Source: Buddleja alternifolia
Taxonomy: Eukaryota; Streptophyta; Magnoliopsida; Lamiales; Scrophulariaceae
NCBI GenBank assembly: GCA_019426215.1
Contig: CM033403.1
Span: forward strand, 1,865,001 to 1,929,000
Reading direction: 5' to 3'
Length of the DNA stretch: 64,000 bases
Positions 11,330 to 21,576 of the stretch are shown here, piece by piece. Under the pieces are notes generated by a model. It did no database searches. It worked only from the letters and a program-made list of their open reading frames with translations, and was not told the origin of the DNA. The stretch's first letter is position 1, and each line of letters starts with the position of its first letter. The position numbers were made by a program, and so were the translations under genes.

Positions 11330-13985
11330 CTATGGGAGGTACCCCATCCTACTTGACTGTCTTGGCCTTACGGTAACTTCATCACTCCTCTGGTTGTTCA
11401 TATCAAAAGAGAATGGAATAGGCGATGTACGAATGTAATGTTCCACTGGTGAATGTTGGTTCAAAGTTTGGGGAGGTGGATCATTGAATAAGTAGTCAAC
11501 GAACGAATGCTCCGTTGGCTTCGCGTACAAATTCGGATCTACAGACATCGTAGGACGGTAAACCTCGAACATGGATGGCTCGGCAGTTTGGGGAGGTGCA
11601 AAAGCCGAAGAAGATGGTCCGCCTCGGTACTGAGGTGCAGAAGCTAAAGAAGATGGTCCGCCTTGGTACTGAGGTGCAAAAGTCGGGGCTGAAGAGGATG
11701 GTCCGCCTCAGTACTGAGGTGCAAATGTTGGAGCTGAAGAAGATGGTCCGCCTCGGTACTGAGGCGCTGAAGTAGAAGAGGATGGTCCGCCTCGGTACTG
11801 AGGTGCTGAAGCCGAAAAGGATGGTCCGCCTCTGTACTGTGGTGCAAAAGTCGGGGCAGAAGAGGATGGTCCAGCTTCATTCTCATCATCTTCTACGTTT
11901 TCATCCTCATCATCTTCTATATCTTCGGAATCTTCCAATGCAGTCCGATTTCTTCTCTGTGGAAGCATGGATTCTCATCCACGTCTATGAGTGTGAGAAC
12001 CAGATGCTACATTGCCACCACGTCCACATGTGACCAAATTTGCCAGGCTGGTCAGACCTGGTCGCACTTGTCCAAGTACCTTCCTAACTCAATGTCTAGT
12101 TTCAGGGGCTTGTTCAATGTATTTTGCATCCCTTGAATGCGATTATACTAAAAAGACGAAACTAAAGAGTTAAGCAAAAAATCATAGAAAAAACAAGAAG
12201 TATTTAGAACAATAGCTATATTTACTAACCATATTCTGCAATGAGGGGCCGACCTTGCTTGATGTCCCACGGTTCTCTTAGTCAAGGTAGGTGAAATATA
12301 ACGACGAGTGATTACATCATACCATTGGTTGTATCCTGGTTCTGTGTCGTTTCTACCCTGAATAGGTTGCCCAGTCACAATTTTGTTGCCCCGATCATTC
12401 CAGATTGCAATGTAGGCAATGTTTTTGTTTTCCCAATTTACATTTATCCTCATACGGTCCTTCCTCCGAACATTACCAACATGAGGTGGAATATTTTGTC
12501 GGAGTCTAAACTGCCACAAAACACGCTCAGGACGATGATGCTCCACGACATCAAAGAATATCATCGGAACTGATGCTTTCCACACAACACTGTCCAAACA
12601 TTGAGGTGGCAACTCACCAATGTCTTCATCATTGAAATTGTATGGAGTCCAAACAAACTGAAATATGAAAAAGGTATTAAAATTTTTTTAATACAAAAGG
12701 ATATAATATCATAATATAAAAACGTTATGATAATTCTTTTACTCACATGTCCTTCACCCATCTAATTAAGTCCATCTCTAATTGTCTGGAGACTGTGAGG
12801 GACGACAATGTCATTTGCAACAGGGCGATGCTACCTTCAAACATCAATCACGCAATTAAGTAGAAAAATAAGGTTTTTCTTGATTAAAATTCTTAATTAA
12901 TTGAAATTCTTAATTAATTTAATTTCTTAATTAAGTAGTAAATTACCGTGCACCATAAGAAGCTCGGGTAATGCCATCTTCATCAAGTCCCGCCACTGGC
13001 CCAGGAACGTGACTAGGTCTGACAACCAAAATCCTAGACCACGCCCATATCTGTTAATTAATATATACACATGATTAAAAATCACGAATTATCATAAAAA
13101 ATAATATAGCAATATTTAAATAATCATTCTCCCCACCTGTAACAATGGGGAGATGATTAAATAATTTTTCTGACCGGTATGAGATGCTTTGCTTAGCCCT
13201 CGGTATACCCACGCCAATACACCACTTCCCCAACTATAGGTGTTTGTTGCGTTAATATCTTCAAATAACGTCAATCACAATATCGGAGCAACATCTCCGG
13301 TGGTGTTGGGACACAACACGCCAAGCAACATAAATGCCCAACAACGGGCTATCTGGTCTACTTGCATTTCGTCAAATTTAGGGGTGATTTGTGCAGAAGC
13401 CGAGTTCACACAATCCTCGCGATTTTTATTTGAAAACCTTTCTTTTCAAAATTTGGCCTACTCAATTGAAGCCCTAATTGTTCAAAAATATAGGCTGCAC
13501 ACTCATCATATCCCCTGAACACACGACTAGTTACTAGAGGTCGACCATCGACTGACAGACCAAATATCAGTGCAATATCTTGAAGAGTAATCGTAGCCTC
13601 TGTAGTTCTGAGATGAAATGTATTGGTCTCTGGTCGCTATCTCTCGACTAGTGCACTCACAAGACCCATATCATTTTTCAATGGCCCTAACTTGTATACC
13701 TGATATAAGCCCATATGTTGTAATTTTAATAAGACTCGATTGTGTGGAGTCTTTGTATAAGCATCCTTAAAATAAGCATTGTGCGCCCGTCTAGCACGCA
13801 ACACAAAATCGGTGTACTCACCAACCTGCCCGGACCTATGATTTGCCTGACTGGTCAACACCCTACAATCTATCAGGCCATATATATGATCACTCAATTG
13901 TTGCCATCCTACATTAAAATAAAATAAAAAGTTATTTTCAATTAAAACGATACTTGAGCTAATTAGAATAATACGAATCAATATT
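11330..13985 (-). pseudogene. Plant mobile domain (PMD / MAIN-like) gene, broken
   Basis: Fragments on the minus strand run in PMD order. About 13930-13500 reads a start like GLIDCRVLTSQANHR, HMGLYQVYKLGPLKNDMGLVSALVER and ATITLQDIALIFGLSVDGRP. About 13240-13130 gives YSWGSGVLAWVYRGLSKA. About 13060-12950 gives WAWSRILVVRPSH. 12612-12230 gives VVWKASVPMIFFDVVEHHRPERVLWQF and YNQWYDVITRRYISP. The tail after 11970 is acidic and then a proline/serine repeat, ending MGYLP at 11330. These resemble the proteins often annotated as serine/threonine phosphatase 7 long form homologues. A nonsense codon at 13637-13639 replaces the Trp expected in ER(W)RPET. Other stops and AT-rich intron-like gaps break the rest. 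PMD proteins act in the nucleus in genome maintenance; this copy is unlikely to function. Confidence 0.82.
11580..11870 (-). repeat. Coding minisatellite in the PMD gene tail (APQYRGGPSSS repeats)
   Basis: The minus-strand phrase APQYRGGPSSS recurs about six to seven times in 290 bp, alternating units of about 33 and 45 bp (with or without an extra APTF). One copy has a stop instead of Arg. It lies between the acidic block (EDDEDENVEDDE) and the C-terminus and would make a flexible low-complexity tail. Confidence 0.85.
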
Positions 13986-14409
13986 TCATAAATTCAAACA
14001 CACACATCACAAATAAATAACTTATAAGGCAAAATTAAACGATACATCTATAATTTGAAATCATACCAAAAAATTCAAGATTATACCTATTAATTGGAAA
14101 TTATACCTACTAATTGGAAATTATACACACAATTCAAAATAATACCTACAATATGAAAATTATATATAAAAATCGGAGTTTCTACCTAACAATTAAAGAT
14201 TATAGATAAAAAAAATTGATATTCAACATACTAATTAAAAATTATACCTAAAGTAAACATACTATTTCAAGATTATAGATACCAATTCAAGAATAACATG
14301 ATAATTAAAAATTAGAGCTAAAAAATAAAAAATAAACAAATTATATCAAAAGTATACCAACAATTCGAAACTAGAGCTAAAATATCAAAATTATGCCAAC
14401 AATTCTAAA

Positions 14410-14890
14410 TTAAACTACAAAATTTCACAAATTTAAACCCTAAATTGATAAATTACACAAGAAGTCGAAATTACACAAAAACCCTAAATTCAAAATTACA
14501 CTACAAAATTCCACAAATTTAAACCCTAAATTGATAAATTCCACAAAAATTTGAAATTACACCTAAACCCTAAATTCGAAATTACACTACAAAATTCCAC
14601 AAATTTAAACTCTAAATTGATAAATTTCACAAAAATTCGAAATTACACCTAAACCCTAAATTCGAAATTACACTACAAAATTCCACAAATTCAAACACAA
14701 AATTGATAAATTCCACAAAAAAATCAAAATTACAATTTACACATTAACCCCAAATTCAAAATTACACTACAAAATTCCACAAATTTAAACCCTAAATTGA
14801 TAAATTCCACAAAAATTCAAAATTACACCTAAACTTTAAATTCAAAATTCCACAAATTTGAACCCTAAATTGATAAATTCTAAAAAAATT
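14410..14890. repeat. Minisatellite of about 86 bp carrying telo-box motifs
   Basis: Six copies are marked by TTGATAAATT at about 14445, 14531, 14618, 14703, 14798 and 14870. Each unit holds one or two AAACCCTAA words (or near variants), giving at least six perfect telo-boxes in under 500 bp. The rest of 13990-14410 is AT-rich with looser repeats. The array lies upstream of the PMD gene in that gene's direction. Confidence 0.85.
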
Positions 14891-15081
14891 CAAAAAAATA
14901 ATGGCTTCTCCACATTTCATAAAGCAATAATATATTAGATTTACCTTGTATTGTTGAGGATGAAGAAGAAAATGAACATGAAAAATAAGATGAAGAAGAA
15001 ATGAGAGAAGAGAGGAAGAAATGGTAGAGGAGAGGAAAAAATGAGCAAGAAATGAAAGAAACCCCGTGTTGGGGTTTCTGT

Positions 15082-15172
15082 GCCCATTCCGCGTTCGGGC
15101 AACGTGGAATGGGCTTTTAAATTAAAAAAAATATATTCTGCCCATTCCACTCTCGGGCAGAGCGGAATGGGC
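15082..15172. other. Two adjacent hairpins with GCCCATTCC / GGAATGGGC arms
   Basis: First hairpin 15082-15114, second 15140-15172, each with the same perfect 9-bp arms. The second pairs further inward (CTC/GAG after one mismatch) around the loop TCGGGCA; the first has loop core TTCGGGC. They sit near the presumed right end of the MULE, upstream of the PMD gene. Function unknown. Confidence 0.8.
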
Positions 15173-15327
15173 ATATATTTTTTAAAAATATATATTTTAA
15201 TACATCCCACTGCTTGATTCCGCACTACCCGAGGGCAGAATGTGCTATTTTCTGATGCACAATAAAAAATGTATTATTTAAATAATTTTTATTTATTTTT
15301 GTATTATTTATTTAAATTTCCCATAAA

Positions 15328-15566
15328 TAATGGTTCTACTGGCTTGACCTTCATAGGTCCGTATATGGAAAGCATCTTGATTGGTTAATTCTTGTCTCCA
15401 TGCTCGCCTTAAATAGATCTGCTCCATTTGCACAGGTTGGGTCGTCGGGGCCTCCAACTATGTCCTATGCTTTCTGGAAGAGCCTAAGTCCTTGATCCAA
15501 TGGGTTTAAGCCCAGTAAGTATTGAGTTAGTTAGATTGGCCCAAATACTATTTTCCACTTACATCA
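15328..15566 (-). repeat. Truncated 3' LTR and polypurine tract of the LARD
   Basis: Begins within ATAAATAATGGTTCTACTGG and ends CCACTTACATCA at 15566. Immediately inside (15567-15590) the minus strand reads AAAGTAGGGGGAACTTAT, a polypurine tract. This and the primer site at the other end set the minus orientation. Confidence 0.75.
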
Positions 15567-15590
15567 ATAAGTTCCCCCTACTTTAAAGTT

Positions 15591-17099
15591 TGACGTAAGT
15601 TTATGGGCCAAGCTGACAAAATTGCCAAGCTACCGCAGCTGCATAGCCACTTGAGCTGTGGAGCTAAGACGAACCTTTCTCTCCAGATAGATCGAAAAAA
15701 TCGTAACCATCAATTGACATTTTTGTACTCTACTTTTTCTTTGAGTGCTTAATACTCCATTCTTCCAGGAAACTTCAAATGGTATTTTTGGTTTAGTCGT
15801 GGCGATGGTCCACCAGTCGTCGTAGTGTCGGGTCCACTTACTATCCTAGAGGTGAATCCTCCCCCTTCTTCATGTTGGTCCTTCTACAGGTCTACTACCA
15901 CAAGTGGTGCAGCCTCCCGCTTTGTCTAAGTCGTGCAACTCTAGGTAGTTCATCTTTTTGAAGTGATCTTTGACCACCTCTGGCATCATCTTCTCCAGCT
16001 TTGGATGTCCACGGATGGGTACATCGGGTCTTTACGTGCTTTCTTCGATCCCTCCAGACTTACGCAGCTTGGGTAGTCGCATCCACGATCCTTTTTAGTT
16101 GATCCATGATCAATTTGATGTATGTTGCGGAGAAATTTCTTTATTTGAGTGTCGGCATCACAAAGTTACCTTTATCATTGTGATCACGGGTGTGACCTCT
16201 CCAGCTACGCCCGAGAATCCTTCATTTGCAGGTCTAGTCGTCCTCAATGTAGTTAACCAACATATTGTTGCTTCACCTGGGCAGCCTATTGCTGAAGCTA
16301 CCCTTCCTGATTTATCTAATTTTATTCCTTTCTTTTGCTTGCAAAGTAATTTTCCCTCATGAATTGTGCTTTTGAACAAAAGTGTGTACTCTTCTCTTTT
16401 GTTTTCTCCTTTTCTTCACCTGCCTAGGTTGGGGGTGCCCAACTTCCTAGATCGTCTTCATCATCCAGGTCTAGCTAACGCACATGACGTCCCTCTAGAG
16501 CTAAGTACTTTTTCCACGATGCATTGTCTCTTTTCTCTTCCAGATGGTGCTAACATTATTTCTTCTACTGCTACCAGGATAGAACCCATATACGTTGCTT
16601 TTGAATGGGCCTGTGTAGCTCCTAAACAATTTCATTTCTTTCGCTTATTGTTATTTTCATACCTGCCCAAGTTAGGGCAGGAACCTCCTTGCTCTTCTCC
16701 CTGCTAAGGCTTTTCCCCAGCTTGGGATTTGTGTTGCATTTGAGATATGTACTGCTTAACTTTACCTTTGCCTTACCTGCCTTGTTTCACAAAATCAAAA
16801 ATAGAACCGAGCTTGCTCTACCTCCAAAGAGGAGTAGGTTAGCCTTAGTGTTACTTCATCACAAGATAAATTTAGTAGGATAAATAATGAATCAAATTGC
16901 TATAAAATATTGCGCTCATACAGTTGTCATAAAATATCGTGACCATACCTCCATCCTGGCATTTCAGACATTTCCTCAGAATTTTCTGTAGAATCCGACA
17001 TCATATATTCCTCACAAAAAATTAAACGAAATTTGTTAGTTTCTAAGTGGTACCTACCAGACCTGCACTATGCTATAGCTACCGCTGGGTTAGGTGGTC
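15591..17099 (-). other. LARD interior, no recognised gene
   Basis: About 1.5 kb of moderately GC sequence. Short open frames occur on both strands (for example a 73-codon minus frame at 16158-16379), but none shows a gag, protease or polymerase motif. It may be the remnant of a gag-like region. Confidence 0.4.
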
Positions 17100-17450
17100 C
17101 ACATTTTTGCAATCGTGGGGACTTGCCTTTTCACACCCTTCAATTCTTAGTAATTTGCTTGATACATACAATCATGGGGACTTGTATTGTTGTTGTGCAA
17201 TCATGGGGACTTGCACTCATTTTCCTTTTCTTATGCAATAGTAGGGACTTGCACTCATTCTTTCTCTTATGCAATCGTGAGGACTTGCATTGGGATCAAA
17301 CACCCTTTTCCAGATGCGTACAATCCTGGAGCCTTGTACCACCTCTGTAAAATTGCGGAGACTTGCACACGGGATCGAACACCCGTCATTGAGCACGTAC
17401 AATCGTGGGGACTTGCACCGCAACTATGCTATCGTGGGGACTTGCATTTA
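17100..17450. repeat. Irregular repeat of CAATCGTGGGGACTTGCA, nine copies
   Basis: The 18-bp word or close variants recur at about 17109, 17170, 17200, 17236, 17271, 17320, 17350, 17400 and 17430, spaced 30 to 60 bp. On the minus strand each reads TGCAAGTCCCCACGATTG. It lies in the LARD interior, and overlapping short frames here are artefacts of the repetition. Confidence 0.8.
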
Positions 17451-17840
17451 CCTCCTGCCTTATATCTCCTTTTTTCTCCCTCCATACCATAATATTCCTA
17501 ATTGGGCTATTGTGGCCAGCCTATACTGAAGGTATCCTTCCTTATTTTCCACATTTCTCCATACTTTCCTTCCTTATTTCTTCTCCAACCTTATGGGTGC
17601 CCTTTCCACCTTGTCACTCCAAACCCTGGTCTTCTTAGGACAAGTCCTGGAACCATCCCGAAGATGATTCCTCACCCAGTCCCTCCTTATCTCTTCTTGG
17701 TATAGGGCCTTCAGGTCCACCACCGATTTTATGCCTGGCATCATGGACCCCGCATACCTACCCAGATGGAACATTCCTAGTCCTTCGACTACCTCCATTT
17801 CACCAACTCCCCTTTCCTCCACAATTCAATATTCATCTTC

Positions 17841-17841
17841 A

Positions 17842-17887
<46 letters not shown>
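17841..17887. repeat. Compound microsatellite (AC)n(AT)n
   Basis: About 29 bases of AC repeat run straight into about 17 bases of AT repeat inside the LARD. Confidence 0.95.
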
Positions 17888-18329
17888 TCATAACTCAATT
17901 TCAAAATTTTCGCAAAATAAAATCTTACTAAATTATTGGAGCTTTGCATGTGGCCTTGCAAAGAAGGCGTTACAACCTCTAGGCCTTACCTGCAAACACA
18001 ACAATCAAAACTACAAAAATATTAGTGGTTTCGTGAGTCCATTAAATCATAAAAATAAAGCACATTGTAAATAATCAAACATAAACTTTGCAAGTTTTGT
18101 ATGTTCCATGGATGAGGGAGTTGTTTTCCCTTGTAGGCTCCTCTAGCTAGTAAATTTTCTAAAAAATCATAAATTCATGAAGATAAATGTTAGTGAAATT
18201 TGTTAGCCCTGCGAAAACCTTATTAAAGTTTTTTACCTTCTCAGTAAATATAACTCGTAACTTTTTATTGCGAAATTTTTTACATTTTCTTTTGGTCGTG
18301 CAAAGACCTAACCTGGTTTCCTGCCTTTG

Positions 18330-19265
18330 CTGAAGCATCATGAGCTGCCTCAGCTATTACTGTTTTGCTGGGCAGCCCGAGCTACCTCAGCTATTATCAC
18401 CTTTGCTGAGCAGCCTAAGTTGCCTCAGCTATACCCATCTTTGGTTAGCAGCATAAGCTGCTTCAGCTATTACCGTCTTTGCTAAGCAGCCTTAGCTGCT
18501 TCAGCTATACTTGCCTTTGCTGAGCAGCATGAGTTGCCTCAGCTATTACCATCACTTTTGCCTTTGTTGGGTAGCATGAGCTGCCTCAGCTATTACCGTC
18601 TTTGTTGAGCACCATGAGCTGCCTCAGCTATTATCGTCTTTGCTGAAAAAGGCATCTTCAGATATACCCGCCTTTGTTGAGAAGCATGAGCTGCCTCAGC
18701 TATTACAGTCATTTTTTGCCTTTGCTGGGTAGCATGAGCTACCTCAGCTATTCCCATCTTTGCTGAGCAGCATGAGCTGCCTAAGCTATTATCGATTTTT
18801 CCCACCTTTGCTGAGCAGCATGAGCCGCCTCAGCTATTGCCAATTTTTCCTACCTTTGCTGAGCAGCCCTAGCCGCTTCAGCTATAACCGTCTTTTGCTG
18901 AGTAGCCTTAGTCGCTTCAGCTATTACCGTCCTTTGCTGAGCAGCTTAAGCCGCTTCAGCTATTACCGACCTTTGCTGAGCAGCCTTAGCCACTTCAGCT
19001 TTAACCATCCTTTGCTGAGCAGCCTTAGCCGCTTCAGCTATTAGCGTCCTTTGCTGAGCAGCCTTAGCCGCTTCAGCTGTTACCGACCTTTGCTGAGTAG
19101 CCTTAGCCGCTTCAGCTATTACCGACCTTTGCTGAGCAGCCTTAGCCGCTTTACCTTTGCTGAGCAGCCTTAGCCGTTTTAGCTATTACCGTCCTTTGCT
19201 GAGTAGCCTTAATCATTTCAACTTTTACCGACCTTTGCTGAGCAGCCTTAGCCGCTTCAGCTATC
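18330..19265. repeat. 39-bp (13-codon) tandem array in the LARD, about 22 copies
   Basis: The unit marked by TTTGCTGAGCAGC and CTTCAGCTATTACC recurs about 22 times. It is regular at 39 bp in the right half and more variable (30-75 bp) on the left. Because 39 is three times 13, both strands stay open over long stretches. On the minus strand, the element's sense direction, each unit gives SVIAEAAKAAQQR, an alanine-rich helical peptide; on the plus strand it gives a Ser/Leu-rich one. The frame is interrupted by variants, so no long protein survives. Confidence 0.88.
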
Positions 19266-19269
19266 CAAC

Positions 19270-20371
19270 TTTTTTGGCCTTTTCCTCGGGTATGCTCCGG
19301 TCACACCTGCGTACCTTACTCGTCCACGCCTGGATTTGCCATTGATCTACACACACTCCAGAAAAGATAAGAGCAATCATATCTTTCTACATAAATCAAT
19401 TTATGCTATAATAATATTAGTGGGGATCTAGAGATTCACCTTTTTATTTTTGACCTTCCATTTCAATGTTATAAGATAATTGAGGATTTAGCTATTTTAA
19501 TATAAACATGGTAAGTAGCTTGATTTACTCCATGATTAAAAAATAATATAATGACCTATTCCATATGTGTGGCTTAATTTCTACTCTTAGTAACAACATT
19601 AAAAAAGGAAATACAAGTATGAAAAATTGTCTATTATACTCCATAATTTACTCCCTAAAAATAACATAACATAATAGGACATGGAAAACTAATTTGTCGT
19701 AGTAACTCATGCAGGAGAATTAACCCAATAAAATAACTAGAGAGGGGAAGATATGACATAAAATATTCTCTAATATTTTGTCAACATATTTTACCGACTT
19801 AGACAATAACTTATCGAGAGGTGCTTTAACATTGTATCATCGAACTAAAGACATTAAACTAATTCTCCATCTTTACATATGCACTAATCTTCTGAAGTAA
19901 TATATAATATATCACATCTTGTTGTTAGTGGTATTTTACGTCTAACTCAAAGGGAAAAAAAAACAAGAAATGAAGATAGATCACATATTTCTAGAGTCAT
20001 TTTTGTCTCTGACGCTAATGTAATTAAATCTGGTAGTGGACTTTATCCAAATGATAAGTTGAAAAAGAATTTAAAGTAACTAAGACATATATATATTTTC
20101 ATAGCCATTAATCTTAATCTAACTACTTTCCTGAGATAATGATATTTCATAATTGGTTTGCATAATACATTACCCATATACAGTGGCACGAAAATTGAAA
20201 TTGTAAACCTGTTTAATTGAGTATCCCTCGTAGGAAAATAAGTGCATTTTTTTTTCTTTGGAAATCTTTTTGCAAACTTGATTAATTCGTCATCCTACAC
20301 CTCGTTGCACCCTCAAACCTCTTACAAACAACTTACTCGAAAGATAAAAATAACTCACGTCTCGCTTAATA
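19270..20371. other. AT-rich LARD leader, no gene seen
   Basis: 1.1 kb between the tandem array and the primer site. Stops are frequent in all six frames and I see no motif or repeat of note. Confidence 0.6.
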
Positions 20372-20390
20372 TTCCCACAAACGGCGCAAA
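20372..20390 (-). other. Primer-binding site of the LARD
   Basis: The minus strand reads TTTGCGCCGTTTGTGGGAA, four bases inside the LTR. It resembles the TGGCGCCGTCTGTGGGAA site common in plant Gypsy elements, with a few changes. Confidence 0.7.
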
Positions 20391-20394
20391 TTGA

Positions 20395-20791
20395 TGTGTG
20401 TGGGTTTCACACCAATAATAATATGCAATATAATATATGAAAATATAGTATAAAGCACGAGATTAAATGTAAAGAAAACAAGAGATTTACGTGGTTCGGT
20501 CTAATAAAGACCTATGTCCACGGGTGTAAAGTGGTTGCTTTCTTTATTCATCCTCATAGGGGGTATTTATACAAATAATTATGGGTAGGCTAGAATGGTG
20601 AGTCAACTATGCCTAAAATACATAAGGTAATAAGAATAAATCATGATCCCCTCCATTTTTGGATATATCTAATATGATATAAATAATGGTTCTGCTGGCT
20701 TGACCTCCGCAGGTCCGTATATGGAAAGTATCTTGATTGATTGATTCTTGTCTCCAGGCTTGCCTTAAATAGATCTGCTCCACTTACATCA
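20395..20791 (-). repeat. 5' LTR of the LARD
   Basis: Starts TGTGTGTGGGTTTCACACC and ends CTTACATCA. It contains GATTTACGTGGTTCGGTC, a phrase frequent in LTRs of plant LARDs from memory. It lacks about 130 bp present before the terminus in the left copy. Confidence 0.75.
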
Positions 20792-21093
20792 AATACATAA
20801 CTACATTCTTGGTTTATAAATCCCTAATATTTTCTCATAGAAAATACATCCTGATTAATTTTAAAATTTATTAAGAATTCCCCTAGAATGATTCTGACTT
20901 GAGAAATGGAGGGTTGATGCTAGAAAACAGCATTGTGCCTCCTAATGCTCTATAATTTTGAAGATGAAAAGACGAAATCATAGATTTACCGTAATTGAAA
21001 AGCAAAAATAAAAATCCATAGTCAAACATAACATACCATGTAGACAAATATAGTAATTTCATCAAATCCATAGGAATAAAGGAGAGAGTGTTA
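20792..21093. other. Intervening AT-rich DNA, nothing recognised
   Basis: 300 bp between the LARD and Copia element F. No ORF with family resemblance and no repeat. Confidence 0.6.
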
Positions 21094-21358
21094 TGAAAAT
21101 AACCCCAAAATATTATGAAGTTGAGAGAAAATAAAATGAGAGAATGAGAGAATTCTTTTATTGATATTTTTGTGTGTCTTTAGACTCTTTACAATACAAT
21201 GTCATAGCCTATTTATAGGCACAAAACAAGAATCTCAAAGGTTTGTTACCTAAAGATAGTGGTAAATTATATTTACTCATATTAATGATGGAAAATGAGA
21301 AGTCATGGATATGAAGAGGTTTTGGGAGTTGTATGGACATCCACAAAATAATTATTCA
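21094..21358 (-). repeat. 3' LTR of Copia F
   Basis: Matches 26548-26799 with scattered substitutions and small indels, including three extra A/T bases near the outer end. This indicates an old insertion. Confidence 0.82.
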
Positions 21359-21576
21359 TTAAACTCCTCCTTGGATGTTCATCACTTAAAAATATGCCTC
21401 GTTAAAACTTTTTAGGAAAAACCCAATGAGACAAAAACCTAGTGAAGGAAAAAGAATACATATCAATACGCGATCATATAATGCCTCATTAAAAACCTGA
21501 CCAGAAAAACCCATTGGGAAAAACCTTGGTAACGAAAAAAGAGTGCAGCGCGTATTATCTCCCCCTCGTGACAATA

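Larger units (their letters stand above)
8608..15322. mobile_element. Decayed Mutator-like element (MULE) with transposase and PMD gene
   Basis: A transposase gene (+, to 10193) and a plant mobile domain gene (-, 11330-13985) converge on a tandem array. PMD proteins are known both as host genes (MAIN/MAIL in Arabidopsis) and as passengers of plant MULEs and retrotransposons, so the two are most simply read as one composite transposon. The left end was destroyed or displaced by the A1 retroelement. The right end is set only approximately, before an LTR fragment begins at about 15328. I could not find a terminal inverted repeat. Confidence 0.6.
15328..20791 (-). mobile_element. LARD-type Gypsy-like retrotransposon, truncated at its 3' LTR
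   Basis: A 397-bp LTR at 20395-20791 with a primer site on its inner side, and a partial LTR at 15328-15566 followed by a polypurine tract, bracket 4.8 kb of interior. Both LTR pieces share the block from ATAAATAATGGTTCT to AAATAGATCTGCTCCA and the terminus CCACTTACATCA. The left piece has about 130 bp between those blocks that the right LTR lacks. The left LTR has lost its outer half, so no target duplication can be recovered. The interior has no reverse transcriptase or integrase and is filled with tandem repeats. Confidence 0.78.

Noticed and set aside
14410..14890. Interstitial telomere
   Set aside because: The CCCTAAA-like words are embedded in an 86-bp unit and not tandem heptamers; it is a minisatellite containing telo-boxes.
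17033..17705. Plus-strand frames of 64-105 codons
   Set aside because: Generated by the CAATCGTGGGGACTTGCA repeats in a LARD whose sense strand is minus.
18330..19265. Repeat array that could be mistaken for a CRISPR
   Set aside because: Units are contiguous without unique spacers, degenerate, and inside a plant retroelement.
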